A stretch of 64,000 bases of DNA from Carnobacterium pleistocenium FTR1 (GTDB taxonomy: Bacteria > Bacillota > Bacilli > Lactobacillales > Carnobacteriaceae), in NCBI RefSeq assembly GCF_000744285.1, contig NZ_JQLQ01000002.1:1736001-1800000 (forward strand), read 5' to 3'. The position numbers were made by a program, and so were the translations under genes. The notes beneath the pieces were generated by a model. It was given only the letters and a program-made list of their open reading frames with translations, was not told where the DNA came from and searched no databases. Shown piece by piece: positions 1 through 9,223 of the stretch (position 1 is its first letter; every line of letters begins with the position of its first letter).

Positions 1-1164
1 TTCACTCCAGTTGGTAAGCCAGCTAACTTACACAGAATGGCTAAAATAGGAGATGAAGGTGTACTAGCTTTACTATCAGATAGTACAAATGCTGAAATCC
101 CTACCTTTACAAAATCTGAACAAGTAGTTGGAGAATCAATTACAAGTATTATACAAAAAGTAGAAGGACGCATTATATTCGCTACTTTTGCTTCAAATAT
201 TTCTCGTTTGCAACAAGCTGCAGAGGCAGCAATGAAAACAAACCGAAAAATATCTGTTTTTGGTCGCAGTATGGAATCATCTGTTGCAACAGGCCGTCAA
301 TTAGGCTATATTACTGCTCCTGAAGAAACATTTGTAGAATCAAGAGAAATCAACCGCCTTCCCGCAAAAGAGAGTCTTATTTTATGTACAGGATCACAAG
401 GTGAGCCTATGGCAGCCTTGAGCCGTATTGCTAATGGGACCCATCGTCAAATTTCTATCCAACCTGGTGACACAGTAATTTTTTCTAGTTCACCTATTCC
501 AGGTAATACTTCAAGCGTAAATCGTGTTATTAATTTGCTTTCTGAAGCTGGTGCAAACGTTATTCACGGAAAAATAAATAACGTTCATACCTCTGGACAT
601 GGTAGCCAACAAGAACAAAAATTGATGCTTCGTTTAATGAAACCTAAATATTTTGTTCCCGTTCATGGTGAGTACAGAATGCAAAAAATCCATGCTGGAC
701 TTGCTGAATTAGTTGGAATTCCAAAAGAAAATTCGTTCATCCTAGATAACGGAGATGTTGTAGCTTTAACAGCCGATTCTGCCAGAGAAGCTGGACACTT
801 CGAAGCTGGAGATGTTTATGTTGATGGAAAAGGTATTGGTGATATTGGTAACGTTGTTTTACGAGACCGTAAACTTTTATCTCAAGAAGGTCTAGTCGTT
901 GTCGTCGTAACAATTGATTACAAGTCTAAAGAAGTACTGGCTGGTCCTGATATTCTTTCTCGCGGTTTTATTTATATGCGTGAATCAGGAGAACTAATCA
1001 ACGATGCACAACAAGTCATGACAAAAAGTTTAAATAAAAGTTTAGCAAATGATAAAGTAACTGAACAATCATTAAAAAATACTATTGTTGAGAGTTTAAA
1101 ACCTTTCTTGTATGAACGTACTGAACGACACCCAATGATTTTACCAGTTATCATGCCTGTTTAA
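1..1164 (+). CDS. rnjA: Ribonuclease J (RNase J1-like), 3' part
   Basis: The reading frame is open from base 1, so this is the C-terminal 387 residues of a protein usually about 555 aa long; the ATG at 37 is internal. RNase J is a cytoplasmic metallo-beta-lactamase/beta-CASP nuclease with 5'-3' exo and endo activity that matures and degrades mRNA. Visible family blocks are LLSDSTNAE, the beta-CASP stretch [28 protein letters not shown], the metal-site His in TSGHGS and PVHGEYRMQ, and the C-terminal domain ending in ILPVIMPV. The similarity pattern fits J1 better than J2. The stop lies 26 bp before an IS element that splits the downstream terminator. Confidence 0.96.
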   Translation, partial: FTPVGKPANLHRMAKIGDEGVLALLSDSTNAEIPTFTKSEQVVGESITSIIQKVEGRIIFATFASNISRLQQAAEAAMKTNRKISVFGRSMESSVATGRQLGYITAPEETFVESREINRLPAKESLILCTGSQGEPMAALSRIANGTHRQISIQPGDTVIFSSSPIPGNTSSVNRVINLLSEAGANVIHGKINNVHTSGHGSQQEQKLMLRLMKPKYFVPVHGEYRMQKIHAGLAELVGIPKENSFILDNGDVVALTADSAREAGHFEAGDVYVDGKGIGDIGNVVLRDRKLLSQEGLVVVVVTIDYKSKEVLAGPDILSRGFIYMRESGELINDAQQVMTKSLNKSLANDKVTEQSLKNTIVESLKPFLYERTERHPMILPVIMPV

Positions 1165-1190
1165 TCTAACAAAAAAGACCATATGTAGAC

Positions 1191-1205
1191 TAAAATGGAC
1201 CCTAT
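1191..1205 (+). repeat. IS left inverted repeat
   Basis: TAAAATGGACCCTAT; an exact inverted match lies at 2705-2719. It overlaps the left arm of an IS-internal hairpin. Confidence 0.85.
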
Positions 1206-1248
1206 AGAATGGACACTAAAAAAAGTGCCCTCTATAGGGTCTATTTTT
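1198..1248 (+). terminator. IS-internal terminator-like hairpin
   Basis: GACCCTATAGA (1198-1208) pairs with TCTATAGGGTC (1231-1241), with an inner GACACT/AGTG pairing, followed by TATTTTT. It sits between the IS end and the transposase, so it probably blocks read-through from rnjA into the transposase. It may now serve as the working terminator of rnjA. Confidence 0.7.
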
Positions 1249-1352
1249 GTATACTTATATAGAAAAATATAAGTATAGTTGATTTAAGATTATTCAGTCC
1301 ATTAAAATCGTATTCCACATTAACTGCACTACGTGCAGAAAGGAGCTGCTAA

Positions 1353-2678
1353 ATGTCAAAATTAACATTTACACCAAAACAAATCCAATTTTTAAAGACA
1401 AACCCTTATGTAAAAAATGTATCTGAAAAAAGCATTACTTATTCCGATGAATTCAAACGCCATTTTGTTTCAGAATCATTGGACTCAAAAACGACTAAAC
1501 AAATATTTTTTGAAGCAGGATTTGATTTGGAAATGCTTGGTGAAAGCAGGATGAAAGCATTCTCTAAGAAATGGCGAAAAAGATATCGGGACAATGGCGT
1601 TTTGGCGTTGAAAGACACTCGCCAGGGCCATTCAGGCAGAGTTCGAAAGACAGAACTAACACCTGAGCAACAAATTGAAAAGTTACAATCCAAAATTTCA
1701 TTGTTAGAACAAGAAAATGAATTGTTAAAAAAATCAGAATGGAGCGAAAGGAGGCTAGAAAAAAACGAAAAGACTAGCGAAATCTTCGCAAAAATCCATA
1801 AATTGAAAACAGATGGTTCCTACACAGGAACGATTGTAGATGCATGTGATGTGTTGGAGGTTTCCCGTTCCGGTTACTACAATTATTTGAAGAGTTCAGG
1901 CACTAGGAATGTACGAGATGAGGAAGATCAGGCTTGGAGAACCAAAATTGAAAAAGCTTATAGTTATCGTGGTTACGAGAAAGGCTCTCGAAGCATTGTC
2001 ATGTATTTCAAGAATATTCTGGGTATCACAATCAATCGTAAAAAGGTACAGCGTTTGATGAGGAAATTTAATATTTTCTGCCCCATTCGTAAAGCGAATC
2101 CCTATAAAAGAATGGCAAAAGCTACCAAAGAACATCGCGCTGTTGAAAACAAGCTGGAACGTCAATTTGATCAAGGGATGGCTCACAAAGTTCTATTAAC
2201 AGATATTACTTACCTACCTGGAGCTGATGGTTTCCTGGGTTATTTATCAACCATTAAAGATGGTACGACGAAAGAAATTTTAGCTCATTATGTATCTGAT
2301 AATCTAAAACTTGATATTTCGCTAAACACCGTAGATGTTTTAATGAGCGCCCACGGTGCAACGTTACATAAAGATGCTTTTATCCATTCAGATCAAGGCG
2401 TACATTACACTAGCCCTAAATTTCATAAGAAGTTGATAGAGAATCATTTAGGTCAGTCCATGTCCAGAAGAGGTAACTGCTGGGATAACGCTCCCCAAGA
2501 GTCATTCTTCGGACATTTGAAGGATGAAATGAACTATAAAAATTGTACGAACTTAGAAGAATTGCGAGCAACTGTGAGTGATTACATTGACTATTATAAT
2601 AATGAACGTGGGCAATGGAACCTAAAAAAATTGCCCCCTGTTCATTACAGGGAACAATTTTTATCAGGTATTGCATAA
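1353..2678 (+). CDS. IS3-family transposase, single ORF
   Basis: A 441-aa DDE transposase. Residues 30-95 form a helix-turn-helix region and residues 103-127 a leucine-zipper-like coiled coil. The rve catalytic core follows, with D284 (LLTDITYL), D347 (IHSDQGVHYTS) and E383 (APQESFFGHLKDE), giving the DD(35)E spacing of the family. The usual IS3 arrangement is two overlapping frames joined by -1 slippage; here both parts lie in one uninterrupted frame, with an A-run at about 1729-1735 where the junction would be. AAGGAGC precedes the ATG. It looks intact and possibly active. Confidence 0.95.
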   Translation: MSKLTFTPKQIQFLKTNPYVKNVSEKSITYSDEFKRHFVSESLDSKTTKQIFFEAGFDLEMLGESRMKAFSKKWRKRYRDNGVLALKDTRQGHSGRVRKTELTPEQQIEKLQSKISLLEQENELLKKSEWSERRLEKNEKTSEIFAKIHKLKTDGSYTGTIVDACDVLEVSRSGYYNYLKSSGTRNVRDEEDQAWRTKIEKAYSYRGYEKGSRSIVMYFKNILGITINRKKVQRLMRKFNIFCPIRKANPYKRMAKATKEHRAVENKLERQFDQGMAHKVLLTDITYLPGADGFLGYLSTIKDGTTKEILAHYVSDNLKLDISLNTVDVLMSAHGATLHKDAFIHSDQGVHYTSPKFHKKLIENHLGQSMSRRGNCWDNAPQESFFGHLKDEMNYKNCTNLEELRATVSDYIDYYNNERGQWNLKKLPPVHYREQFLSGIA

Positions 2679-2704
2679 GGTCTCTTTTTTAAAATGTCTT
2701 TGAC

Positions 2705-2719
2705 ATAGGGTCCATTTTA
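2705..2719 (-). repeat. IS right inverted repeat
   Basis: Complement of the left repeat at 1191-1205, identical over 15 bp, followed by the candidate target duplication GAC at 2720-2722. Confidence 0.85.
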
Positions 2720-2750
2720 GACTCTTTTAAGAGTCCATATGGTCTTTTTT
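2720..2750 (+). terminator. Right half of the original rnjA terminator
   Basis: AAGAGTCCATATGGTC followed by seven T. Together with GACCATATG at 1177-1185 and GACTCTT at 2720-2726 it would rebuild a long hairpin. The IS now separates the arms by 1.5 kb. The T-run overlaps the stop codon of the converging IscA-like gene, so the original structure sat between the two genes. Confidence 0.75.
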
Positions 2751-3043
2751 TATTGTTCATTAAAGTGGTAAATAGGTTCATCGCGTTCTTTGTCAAAACT
2801 AACTTGTAAATCATACCCACTAAAAAACCACTCATCATGTTTATCAATGAAGTAGATTACACCATTTACAGTTGTTTCAGCTAAAATATCAGCGGGTTGA
2901 GCAACTTCCATTCCCACTGAAAACCCTTCATGAACTTCTGTCTTTCCATATACTTTCCCCGAAAATCTCACTCCATTACCTTTTTCCAAACCAACTTCAT
3001 TTTCGAACCACTCTTGTGCACTTTCAGCTATATTAATTTTCAT
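2750..3043 (-). CDS. IscA/HesB-like protein (YneR type)
   Basis: 97 aa from the start MKINIAESAQEWFENEV, the conserved start of YneR-type proteins; a longer frame exists upstream but lacks family similarity. The fold belongs to the iron-sulfur biosynthesis (HesB) superfamily, and the protein ends with DLQVSFDKERDEPIYHF. It has no cysteine at all, so it cannot bind iron or a cluster through the usual three cysteines; its role is unknown. A GAGGAGG lies about 29 nt before the chosen ATG, with a small CACAGAAA/TTTCTGTG hairpin between, so the start is not fully certain (a GTG at 3055 is the alternative). Confidence 0.82.
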   Translation of the reverse strand: MKINIAESAQEWFENEVGLEKGNGVRFSGKVYGKTEVHEGFSVGMEVAQPADILAETTVNGVIYFIDKHDEWFFSGYDLQVSFDKERDEPIYHFNEQ

Positions 3044-3167
3044 AGTAAGTCTCACAGAAACTTCTTTTCTGTGAATCCTCCTCTCATAGAAACTTATGAT
3101 TCTCATTAATTCTAACACATTGGAATATCTAGCGATACATTTTAAACCTCTGTTGAAATTGACTCTT

Positions 3168-3827
3168 TTATGGCATTTGATTTTCTAGCCAATCGATTTC
3201 TTTTATTCCACCAACGATCATCAATGTATCATCTACCTTAATGACAGCATCAGCGGCAGGAGAAATGATCATCTCTCGTCCTCTTCGAATGCCAATAACA
3301 TTCAACCCAAAACGTTGTCTAAAGTCTAATTCAAAGAGTGTCTTATTAAAAAATTTTGGATTCGTTACTTTCAATTCAACTAATGAGTACTTATCCGATA
3401 ATTCTAAATAATCCACAACATTTCTTGAAACTAAATGATGTCCAATTCGGATTCCCATGTCTCTTTCAGGATGAACAACGTGGTCAGCACCTATTTTTTC
3501 TAGTACTTTTCCATGATATTCATTTTGTGCTTTAGCTGTTATATATGGATTACCCATTTCTTTAATCATTAGTGTAGTTAAAATACTTGCTTGAATATCT
3601 TCACCAATCGCTATGATGACATGATCAAAATTCCGAATACCTAATGAACGCAAAACACTTTCATCTTGAGCGTTTGCTACTACTGCGTGTGTAGCAATAT
3701 TCATGTGTTCATTCACTCTGTCTTCATTAATATCAATTGCTAATACGTCATGTCCACTTTCAACAAGCGTCTGACAAATGCTGCTACCAAAACGTCCTAA
3801 TCCAATAATCGCAAAATTTTTCTTCAT
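3168..3827 (-). CDS. TrkA/KtrA-type potassium uptake regulator (RCK protein)
   Basis: 219 aa. An N-terminal RCK_N Rossmann domain carries GLGRFGSS near residues 9-16 and an acidic DIN end of the second strand; an RCK_C domain covers about residues 135-215. Proteins of this type form the cytoplasmic ring that gates a KtrB/TrkH channel and can bind ATP/ADP or cyclic di-AMP. No channel gene is in the window. A GTG nine bases upstream is possible, but GGTG is better spaced for the chosen ATG. Confidence 0.92.
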   Translation of the reverse strand: MKKNFAIIGLGRFGSSICQTLVESGHDVLAIDINEDRVNEHMNIATHAVVANAQDESVLRSLGIRNFDHVIIAIGEDIQASILTTLMIKEMGNPYITAKAQNEYHGKVLEKIGADHVVHPERDMGIRIGHHLVSRNVVDYLELSDKYSLVELKVTNPKFFNKTLFELDFRQRFGLNVIGIRRGREMIISPAADAVIKVDDTLMIVGGIKEIDWLENQMP

Positions 3828-3889
3828 TATCTTCACCAGCTTTCTTATTCTTTTCTCTTTAAAATTTATTCAGCTTAACCTTTTTCACT

Positions 3890-4522
3890 TTATTCAATAA
3901 GGTGGTGTTTAAAAGCATAAATAGTTGCTTGTGTCCTATCTTCTACTTCTAATTTAGCTAAAATATTTGAGACATGCGTTTTGACCGTTTTAAGGGTGAT
4001 AAAAAGTGCGTCTGCAATTTCTTGATTAGAATTGCCTTGAGCAATCAACATTAGAATCTCTTGTTCACGATTCGTTAAGTCATCATGTAATTGATGAATT
4101 TGTTTCTTTGTTAAGCGTTCCATCATTTTTACTGTTACTTCAGGTTCAAGAATAATTTCGCCCTCATATGTAGAACGAATCGCATTAGCAATGGTACTCG
4201 CTGTAGATGTCTTCAGAATATAGCTAGAGGCGCCTGCTTCAAGTGCAGGATAGACTTTTTCATCATCGATAAAACTTGTCACAATAACTATTTTTGCTTC
4301 TGGCCAATCGTTCATAATTGCTTTTGTTGACTCAATTCCGTCCATCACATCCATCACTAGATCCATTAATATGACATCTGGGCGTAGTTCTATCGCTTTC
4401 TCATAGCCAATTTTTCCATTTTCAGCTTCTCCTATAACCTCTATATCATTTTGAATAGCTAGATAAGATGAAACCCCTAATCGAACCATTTCATGATCAT
4501 CAACTAATAGCACTTTAATCAT
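3890..4522 (-). CDS. liaR: Response regulator LiaR/VraR family
   Basis: 210 aa. The receiver domain is N-terminal, with acidic DD at 8-9, phospho-acceptor D54 (ILMDLVMD) and K107 region (ILKTST). The C-terminal LuxR/NarL-type HTH includes [22 protein letters not shown] and VKTHVSNIL. Its start overlaps the kinase stop by 4 bp, so the two are translationally coupled. In relatives LiaR activates genes for envelope stress such as attack by lipid-II-binding antibiotics and antimicrobial peptides. Confidence 0.95.
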   Translation of the reverse strand: MIKVLLVDDHEMVRLGVSSYLAIQNDIEVIGEAENGKIGYEKAIELRPDVILMDLVMDVMDGIESTKAIMNDWPEAKIVIVTSFIDDEKVYPALEAGASSYILKTSTASTIANAIRSTYEGEIILEPEVTVKMMERLTKKQIHQLHDDLTNREQEILMLIAQGNSNQEIADALFITLKTVKTHVSNILAKLEVEDRTQATIYAFKHHLIE

Positions 4523-5604
4523 ACCCTACCTCCTCCTTGTTTAATCGTATCCATAAGCGGTATTTTTATTTCTACACTTGTTCCTTTATTTTTAAAACTG
4601 ATAATTTTGCATGTTCCTCCCATACTCAGAACACGTTCATTAATATTTTGCAAACCATAATTTCCAGCTTTGTTTTCGGTTGTATTAAATCCAATTCCAT
4701 CGTCAATCACCCTTAACATGACAGATTGATCAATTATGTGGAGATAAACTTCTAATCCCTTTGCTTTCGAATGACGCAATGTATTAGAAAGCAGTTCTTG
4801 AACAATTCGGAAAAGATGATCTTCTATGCCATTTTTTAGCGAAACATCATCAATATCCCACTTTAATTCAATTTGAATTTTCGTACTCATCTCATTTAAA
4901 AGTTGTTCAATTCCTTTTTTTAATGACTTACCTTCTAAATTAATAGGTCTTAAATGAAGTAATAGGGCCCTCATTTCTGATTGAGCTTCATTTACAATGG
5001 ATTCTATTAATTTCACTTGTCCTTGTAAAGCGCCATGGGACTGGTCCATTTGCTCATTTAAAGCAGATAACATCATCATAGCAGCAAAGAGTTGTTGACT
5101 AACAGAGTCATGTAACTCACGAGCCAATCGATGACGTTCAGACACCAGTATTTCCTCTTTTGTTTGCCCATTGATAGAATTAGCTGTACTACTACTATTC
5201 ATTTGAACTTCATTAGCTAATGCGGCTAATTTTTCTCGAATATCAGCAAGTACTTTTTTTAACTCATTTGAAAAAAAATAATCTTCTTTATTCTTAATAA
5301 GAATTTTATCAAATAAGTCTTTCGAATAATCTCCCTTAACAAACGTATGAAGTATCTCCTCAATCTGCTGCCACTGGCGTTTATTAACATAATAAGCACC
5401 AAGTGTTATAGCTAGACCAATCGCTGCTGAAGCAGCCAGTAAATACCAAATAAAAGGGATATAGATAAAGCGTACTGTAAAAATATCTAAATACCAAGTT
5501 TGAGGAGAAGCCGCATAGCTATAACTAGCTATGACAACAAAAAACAAGACAAAAACCAGTGTGCTACTAGTAAAAAAAAGGTTTCTGATTACTTTTTGTT
5601 TCAT
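4519..5604 (-). CDS. liaS: Sensor histidine kinase LiaS/VraS family
   Basis: 361 aa. Two membrane segments (about 9-30 and 48-72) flank a very short outside loop, the intramembrane-sensing layout of this family. A HAMP-like linker follows, then HisKA_3 with phospho-acceptor H165 in [13 protein letters not shown], and an HATPase domain with GLQNINERV and a G-rich lid. It overlaps liaF and liaR by 4 bp on each side. LiaF normally holds this kinase inactive until the membrane is stressed. Confidence 0.95.
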   Translation of the reverse strand: MKQKVIRNLFFTSSTLVFVLFFVVIASYSYAASPQTWYLDIFTVRFIYIPFIWYLLAASAAIGLAITLGAYYVNKRQWQQIEEILHTFVKGDYSKDLFDKILIKNKEDYFFSNELKKVLADIREKLAALANEVQMNSSSTANSINGQTKEEILVSERHRLARELHDSVSQQLFAAMMMLSALNEQMDQSHGALQGQVKLIESIVNEAQSEMRALLLHLRPINLEGKSLKKGIEQLLNEMSTKIQIELKWDIDDVSLKNGIEDHLFRIVQELLSNTLRHSKAKGLEVYLHIIDQSVMLRVIDDGIGFNTTENKAGNYGLQNINERVLSMGGTCKIISFKNKGTSVEIKIPLMDTIKQGGGRV

Positions 5605-6335
5605 ATTGTGATCACCTCTAAATCTCCTACTATCACACTTGTTATTATTTTTATAGTCCTAGCTTGACTTTCATATTGTTTGCTATACATTTTAATGGAT
5701 TCATTTTCCAACATATAACATTGCCCCTCAAATAAAACTTTTCCTTTAACAGAGCTATGTTCAATCATTACGCCAATTCCAGTTGGAACCAAGATACGTG
5801 TTTTTCCAAATCCTTTTCGAATAAGAATATAACTCTCCTCTTTAGGTAATAAAGTATTTCCTAAATCAATGATCGTATCTCCCATAAAAATCGAAAAATT
5901 AATGTCATCCCATTCATAAATCGAACTACCGATTCTTTCATTTCCTAACCAATTTCTTTTAAACCTTTTAGCATTCTTTGGTAAACTGTCAGTTGTTTCA
6001 ACAACTACTATTTCTTTTTCATTCCATGGTGCTTGTTGAAAATTAAATGTATCCATTTTAGAGAATACTTTTCCATAATTCATATAAAAAAAGATAACGG
6101 CCGCTATTGACATATACCAGAAACCGCCGAGAGACATTAAAGCAAATGCCGTCAATAAGAGTCCAATAGCTAGATTTGTCTTTTTCCTTCTTTCTTGTTG
6201 CTTCCTACCTAAAAATATTAACCAACATCCAATAGCAAAGAGCCCTAATATAAATAGATTATTAATAAGTTGGTACAATGTCACTATTATTAAGAGGGAT
6301 TCAATTAATAAGAACCATTTCCAATTATTTTTCAT
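5601..6335 (-). CDS. liaF: LiaF membrane repressor of the LiaRS system
   Basis: 244 aa. About four hydrophobic segments lie in residues 5-95, followed by a soluble C-terminal beta-rich domain (DUF2154) with repeated G-D and I-V pattern (FMGDTIIDLGNTLLP, IRKGFGKTRILVPTGIGVMI). First gene of liaF-liaS-liaR on the minus strand. In Bacillus and enterococci LiaF inhibits LiaS; mutations in this gene set change susceptibility to daptomycin (family knowledge). Confidence 0.93.
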   Translation of the reverse strand: MKNNWKWFLLIESLLIIVTLYQLINNLFILGLFAIGCWLIFLGRKQQERRKKTNLAIGLLLTAFALMSLGGFWYMSIAAVIFFYMNYGKVFSKMDTFNFQQAPWNEKEIVVVETTDSLPKNAKRFKRNWLGNERIGSSIYEWDDINFSIFMGDTIIDLGNTLLPKEESYILIRKGFGKTRILVPTGIGVMIEHSSVKGKVLFEGQCYMLENESIKMYSKQYESQARTIKIITSVIVGDLEVITI

Positions 6336-6371
6336 ATCTATTAAGTCCCCTTTGCATACTTTCTTTTAATC

Positions 6372-6400
6372 AGTATACCGTTTTTGTTACATAATGTAAT
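6372..6400 (-). promoter_or_regulatory. Candidate liaFSR promoter
   Basis: TATACT (complement of 6372-6377) preceded at 16-17 bp by TTACAT/ATTACA (6394-6400), about 37-65 bp upstream of the liaF start. The -35 match is weak. Confidence 0.45.
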
Positions 6401-6448
6401 GTTCTTTAGCATGAACTTCAACTAAGCCTAAAGGCGTATATTCAAAAA

Positions 6449-6486
6449 AAATAAAAGCTGCTCAAAACGAGTAGCTTTTATTAAAA
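6449..6486 (-). terminator. Terminator after greA
   Basis: On the minus strand AATAAAAGCTACTC and GAGCAGCTTTTATT pair around a short loop and are followed by a T-run. It separates greA from liaFSR. Confidence 0.85.
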
Positions 6487-6496
6487 AGTACATTTT

Positions 6497-6970
6497 TTAA
6501 CTAATATCTATAATTTTAACTAGCATATCTCCACCAGGTGTAGAAAAAGTTACTTCGCTACCTACTTTTTTACCAATTAAAGCTTTGGCAATCGGTGAAT
6601 CATTCGAAATCAATCCGTTAAACGGATCAGCTTCAGCACTACCAACAATCGAATATTCTTCTTCATCTCCATTAGGCAATTCAACAAATGTTACTTTTCT
6701 GCCCAATGAAACTTCATCTGCTGCCGTTTTCGAGTTATCTATAATTTCAGAAAAACGCAACATATTTTCGATAGTTGTTACTCTTCCTTCAACAAAGGCT
6801 TGTTCATCTTTTGCTGACTCATACTCAGAATTTTCAGATAAATCTCCAAAACTACGAGCAATTTTGATTCTTTCAACAATATCTTTTCGTTTAACTGTTT
6901 TAAGATATTCTAATTCTTCCTCTAATTTCTTTCGACCTTCTAATGTCATTGGATATACTTTTTCAATCAT
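6497..6970 (-). CDS. greA: Transcription elongation factor GreA
   Basis: 157 aa, the normal family length. An N-terminal coiled coil (about 1-75) carries the acidic tip [15 protein letters not shown]; a C-terminal FKBP-like domain (about 85-157) ends in VKIIDIS. GreA enters the RNA polymerase secondary channel and stimulates cleavage of backtracked RNA. AAAGGAGC precedes the ATG. It has its own terminator and is about 200 bp from udk. Confidence 0.98.
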   Translation of the reverse strand: MIEKVYPMTLEGRKKLEEELEYLKTVKRKDIVERIKIARSFGDLSENSEYESAKDEQAFVEGRVTTIENMLRFSEIIDNSKTAADEVSLGRKVTFVELPNGDEEEYSIVGSAEADPFNGLISNDSPIAKALIGKKVGSEVTFSTPGGDMLVKIIDIS

Positions 6971-7169
6971 TTAATAAAAGCTCCTTTTTTAAAATCATAT
7001 CTGACTCTTACTTTCACTATTTAGTTGAAAGCGTAATTATATTTTTCAATATTGACAAGATACCATGTTGCATTCTATTTGTAAACAAAAAAATTTGATT
7101 CGTTAAAATTTTTAATTCAACTATCATCTTTTAGTGGCAGTTTTATCCATTTTCAATTGAAATAAAAGC

Positions 7170-7820
7170 TTAATTGTTTGGTAAAATCATTTCTTCAACT
7201 AATATACTTCTAATTTTAGTTGTCATTAAGTCAATAGCCACTTGATTCGTTTCACCTTCTGGAATAATAATATCCGCATATTTCTTAGAAGGCTCTACAA
7301 ATTGGTGATGCATCGGCTTCACCACATTTAAGTACTGATTGATAACAGAATTTAACGTGCGGCCCCGTTCTTCTATGTCTCGTTTGATACGTCGAATAAT
7401 ACGTATATCATCATCCGTATCAACATATACTTTTATATCCATTAATTTTCTTAGTCGTACATCTTCTAAAATTAAGATACCTTCCAATATGATAACTTCT
7501 TTGGGTTCTTGTATAATAATATTCTTACTTCTTGTATGTGCAGCATAATCATAAACCGGTTTTTCAATAGATTTATAATCGATTAAATCTTCTAAGTGCT
7601 GAATAAGTAAATCAGTATCGAATGCAAAAGGATGATCATAGTTTGTTTTTAAACGCTCCTCGAAGGATAAATCACTTTGATCTTTATAATAAAAATCTTG
7701 TTCTAGCATTAATATAGAATGACCTGCAAATTGATTATAGATTGCACGACTTACACTAGTTTTCCCACTACCAGATCCACCAGTAACACCAATTACTATT
7801 GGTCTTTTTTTGTTCGTCAT
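7170..7820 (-). CDS. udk: Uridine kinase
   Basis: 216 aa. The P-loop GGSGSGKT is at residues 14-21; LEQDFYYKD and YDHPFAFD are substrate-side motifs of the family; the C-terminal [18 protein letters not shown] is the lid. It phosphorylates uridine and cytidine with ATP or GTP in pyrimidine salvage. It follows mltG after a hairpin, an order common in Lactobacillales just before greA. Confidence 0.97.
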   Translation of the reverse strand: MTNKKRPIVIGVTGGSGSGKTSVSRAIYNQFAGHSILMLEQDFYYKDQSDLSFEERLKTNYDHPFAFDTDLLIQHLEDLIDYKSIEKPVYDYAAHTRSKNIIIQEPKEVIILEGILILEDVRLRKLMDIKVYVDTDDDIRIIRRIKRDIEERGRTLNSVINQYLNVVKPMHHQFVEPSKKYADIIIPEGETNQVAIDLMTTKIRSILVEEMILPNN

Positions 7821-7841
7821 CCTTATTCCTCTTTTCTTGTG

Positions 7842-7875
7842 AAAAGCATTGAATCAAGTGATTCAATGCTTTTTT
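7842..7875 (-). terminator. Hairpin between mltG and udk
   Basis: AAAAGCATTGAATCA and TGATTCAATGCTTTT form a 15-bp stem with a short loop. The T-run on the minus strand is only four bases, so some read-through into udk is likely. Confidence 0.7.
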
Positions 7876-7895
7876 TTCTTTATCCTTCATTCAAC

Positions 7896-9047
7896 TTAAT
7901 CGACATATTCTGCTTTATATTCTAAATGTTGTTCATATGTTTCAGCGTAATAAATTTTACCTGTTTCCATATCTGCTAAAAAATAGATATATTCTGATTC
8001 AGTTGGTTGTAGCGTTGCTTTTATAGCATCTGCACTTGGACTGTTTACAGGTCCAGGACCAAATCCAGGATATCTATATAAATTGTAAGGAGATTCTACT
8101 GAAACATCTGTGTTTGATATATATTCTTTGTGTTCATTTAATGCATAAAGAACAGCAATATCCGTTTGTAAAGGCATATCAATTGCCAATCGATTATAAA
8201 AAACGCCAGCAATTAATTTACGGTCTTCTAACGTAAATCCTTCACGTTCGACTAATGAAGCAATTGTTAAAATATCTTGTATCGTTCTATCTGAATCTTT
8301 AATTTCAGGATAAAATGTCTGCATTTCTTCATCCATTCTACTGATCATGTTTTCAATCAGTTCTTCTAATGACATTTCTTCTGGGAAGTCATAAGTCGCA
8401 GGGAATAGATAGCCTTCTAACTGATATCTAGTATCTTCAGCTTCAAGAGCTGAAGTTAATAATTCAGGGTATTTGATCAGCACATCTGCTAAAAATTTCT
8501 CATCTTGGATAGCTGTTAAAAAATCTTCTTTAGTATACTCTGTATTTTCAGCAACAGTATCTCCAATCTGGTCAATCGATGTACCTTCTTTAACTAATAT
8601 TCTAATTCCTTCATATTCGGCAGTTGTTCCACCTTGCTGAAGTTGATCAATAATTAAATCAAGCGACATCGAAGGTGAAAATTCATACTCTCCAGCTTGA
8701 AATCCTGTTTCATTATTCAAGCGAATATAATAACTAAATACAATAGCACTTTTTATAACACCATTATCTTGCAAAATTCGTGCAATATCTTTAGAACTAG
8801 AACCTGTGGGAATTTCAACCATCTTTTCCGTTTTATTCTCTTCGTCTAGTGGTTCTAAAGAAGTGGTAACATATTGGTATCCTATTAAGCCAAAAAGAAT
8901 CAACAATAGAATAAATGCGGCTAAGATGCTAAGTACAATTCTCTTAACCAATTTTTTTTCTTTTTGTCTTTCACTTGCTATACTAGTTGAATCGATTTTT
9001 ACTTCTTCATGATTTTTTGTTTGATTGTTCTTTTTTCTTTTTGACAA
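7896..9047 (-). CDS. mltG: Endolytic murein transglycosylase MltG
   Basis: 383 aa. A basic cytoplasmic tail (1-36) precedes one membrane helix (about 37-58), a LysM-like region (about 75-145) and the YceG catalytic domain. The predicted catalytic glutamate is E267 in TIASLVEREG; LEGYLFPATYDF and PLQTDIAVLYAL are further family blocks. MltG cuts nascent peptidoglycan strands at the membrane and sets glycan length together with penicillin-binding proteins. GGAGG precedes the start. Confidence 0.96.
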   Translation of the reverse strand: MSKRKKNNQTKNHEEVKIDSTSIASERQKEKKLVKRIVLSILAAFILLLILFGLIGYQYVTTSLEPLDEENKTEKMVEIPTGSSSKDIARILQDNGVIKSAIVFSYYIRLNNETGFQAGEYEFSPSMSLDLIIDQLQQGGTTAEYEGIRILVKEGTSIDQIGDTVAENTEYTKEDFLTAIQDEKFLADVLIKYPELLTSALEAEDTRYQLEGYLFPATYDFPEEMSLEELIENMISRMDEEMQTFYPEIKDSDRTIQDILTIASLVEREGFTLEDRKLIAGVFYNRLAIDMPLQTDIAVLYALNEHKEYISNTDVSVESPYNLYRYPGFGPGPVNSPSADAIKATLQPTESEYIYFLADMETGKIYYAETYEQHLEYKAEYVD

Positions 9048-9147
9048 GAAGCGATCCTCCTAACTATACCAAGACTTTCCTTGATCTTTTCATTTTACCT
9101 ATGACACTAACTTGTATCATTATACATGATATCATAGTTCATGAGAA

Positions 9148-9184
9148 CAAAAAAAAGCCAACAAATAAAATTTGTCAGCTTTTC
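9148..9184 (-). terminator. Terminator before mltG
   Basis: On the minus strand AAAAGCTGACAAAT pairs with ATTTGTTGGCTTTT, with an eight-T tail. It ends the ireB-ruvX-yrzB unit. Confidence 0.85.
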
Positions 9185-9223
9185 ATATATCTTACTTATA
9201 GTTTCATAATTTGAATAAACGAA

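Larger units (their letters stand above)
1191..2719 (+). mobile_element. IS3-family (IS150-like) insertion sequence
   Basis: The element spans about 1529 bp. Both ends carry the perfect 15-bp inverted repeat TAAAATGGACCCTAT (1191-1205 and the complement of 2705-2719). The flanks share GAC (1188-1190 and 2720-2722), a candidate 3-bp target duplication typical of this family. The exact ends are uncertain by a few bases, because AGAC/AGTC just outside also partly matches and IS3 ends usually begin with TG. It contains one transposase gene. The flanking sequence joins into one hairpin with a T-run, showing that the element inserted into the rnjA terminator. Confidence 0.88.

Noticed and set aside
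2750-3118. Longer 122-aa form of the IscA-like protein
   Set aside because: The extra 25 residues do not resemble the family and cover what looks like the ribosome binding site and leader.
3890-6335. The three-gene sensor set as a novel signalling system
   Set aside because: Order, overlaps, domain layout and LiaF identity match the known LiaFSR system.
6585-6974. 129-codon frame opposite greA
   Set aside because: Antisense shadow of a clear greA gene; no ribosome binding site and low-complexity Ser-rich product.
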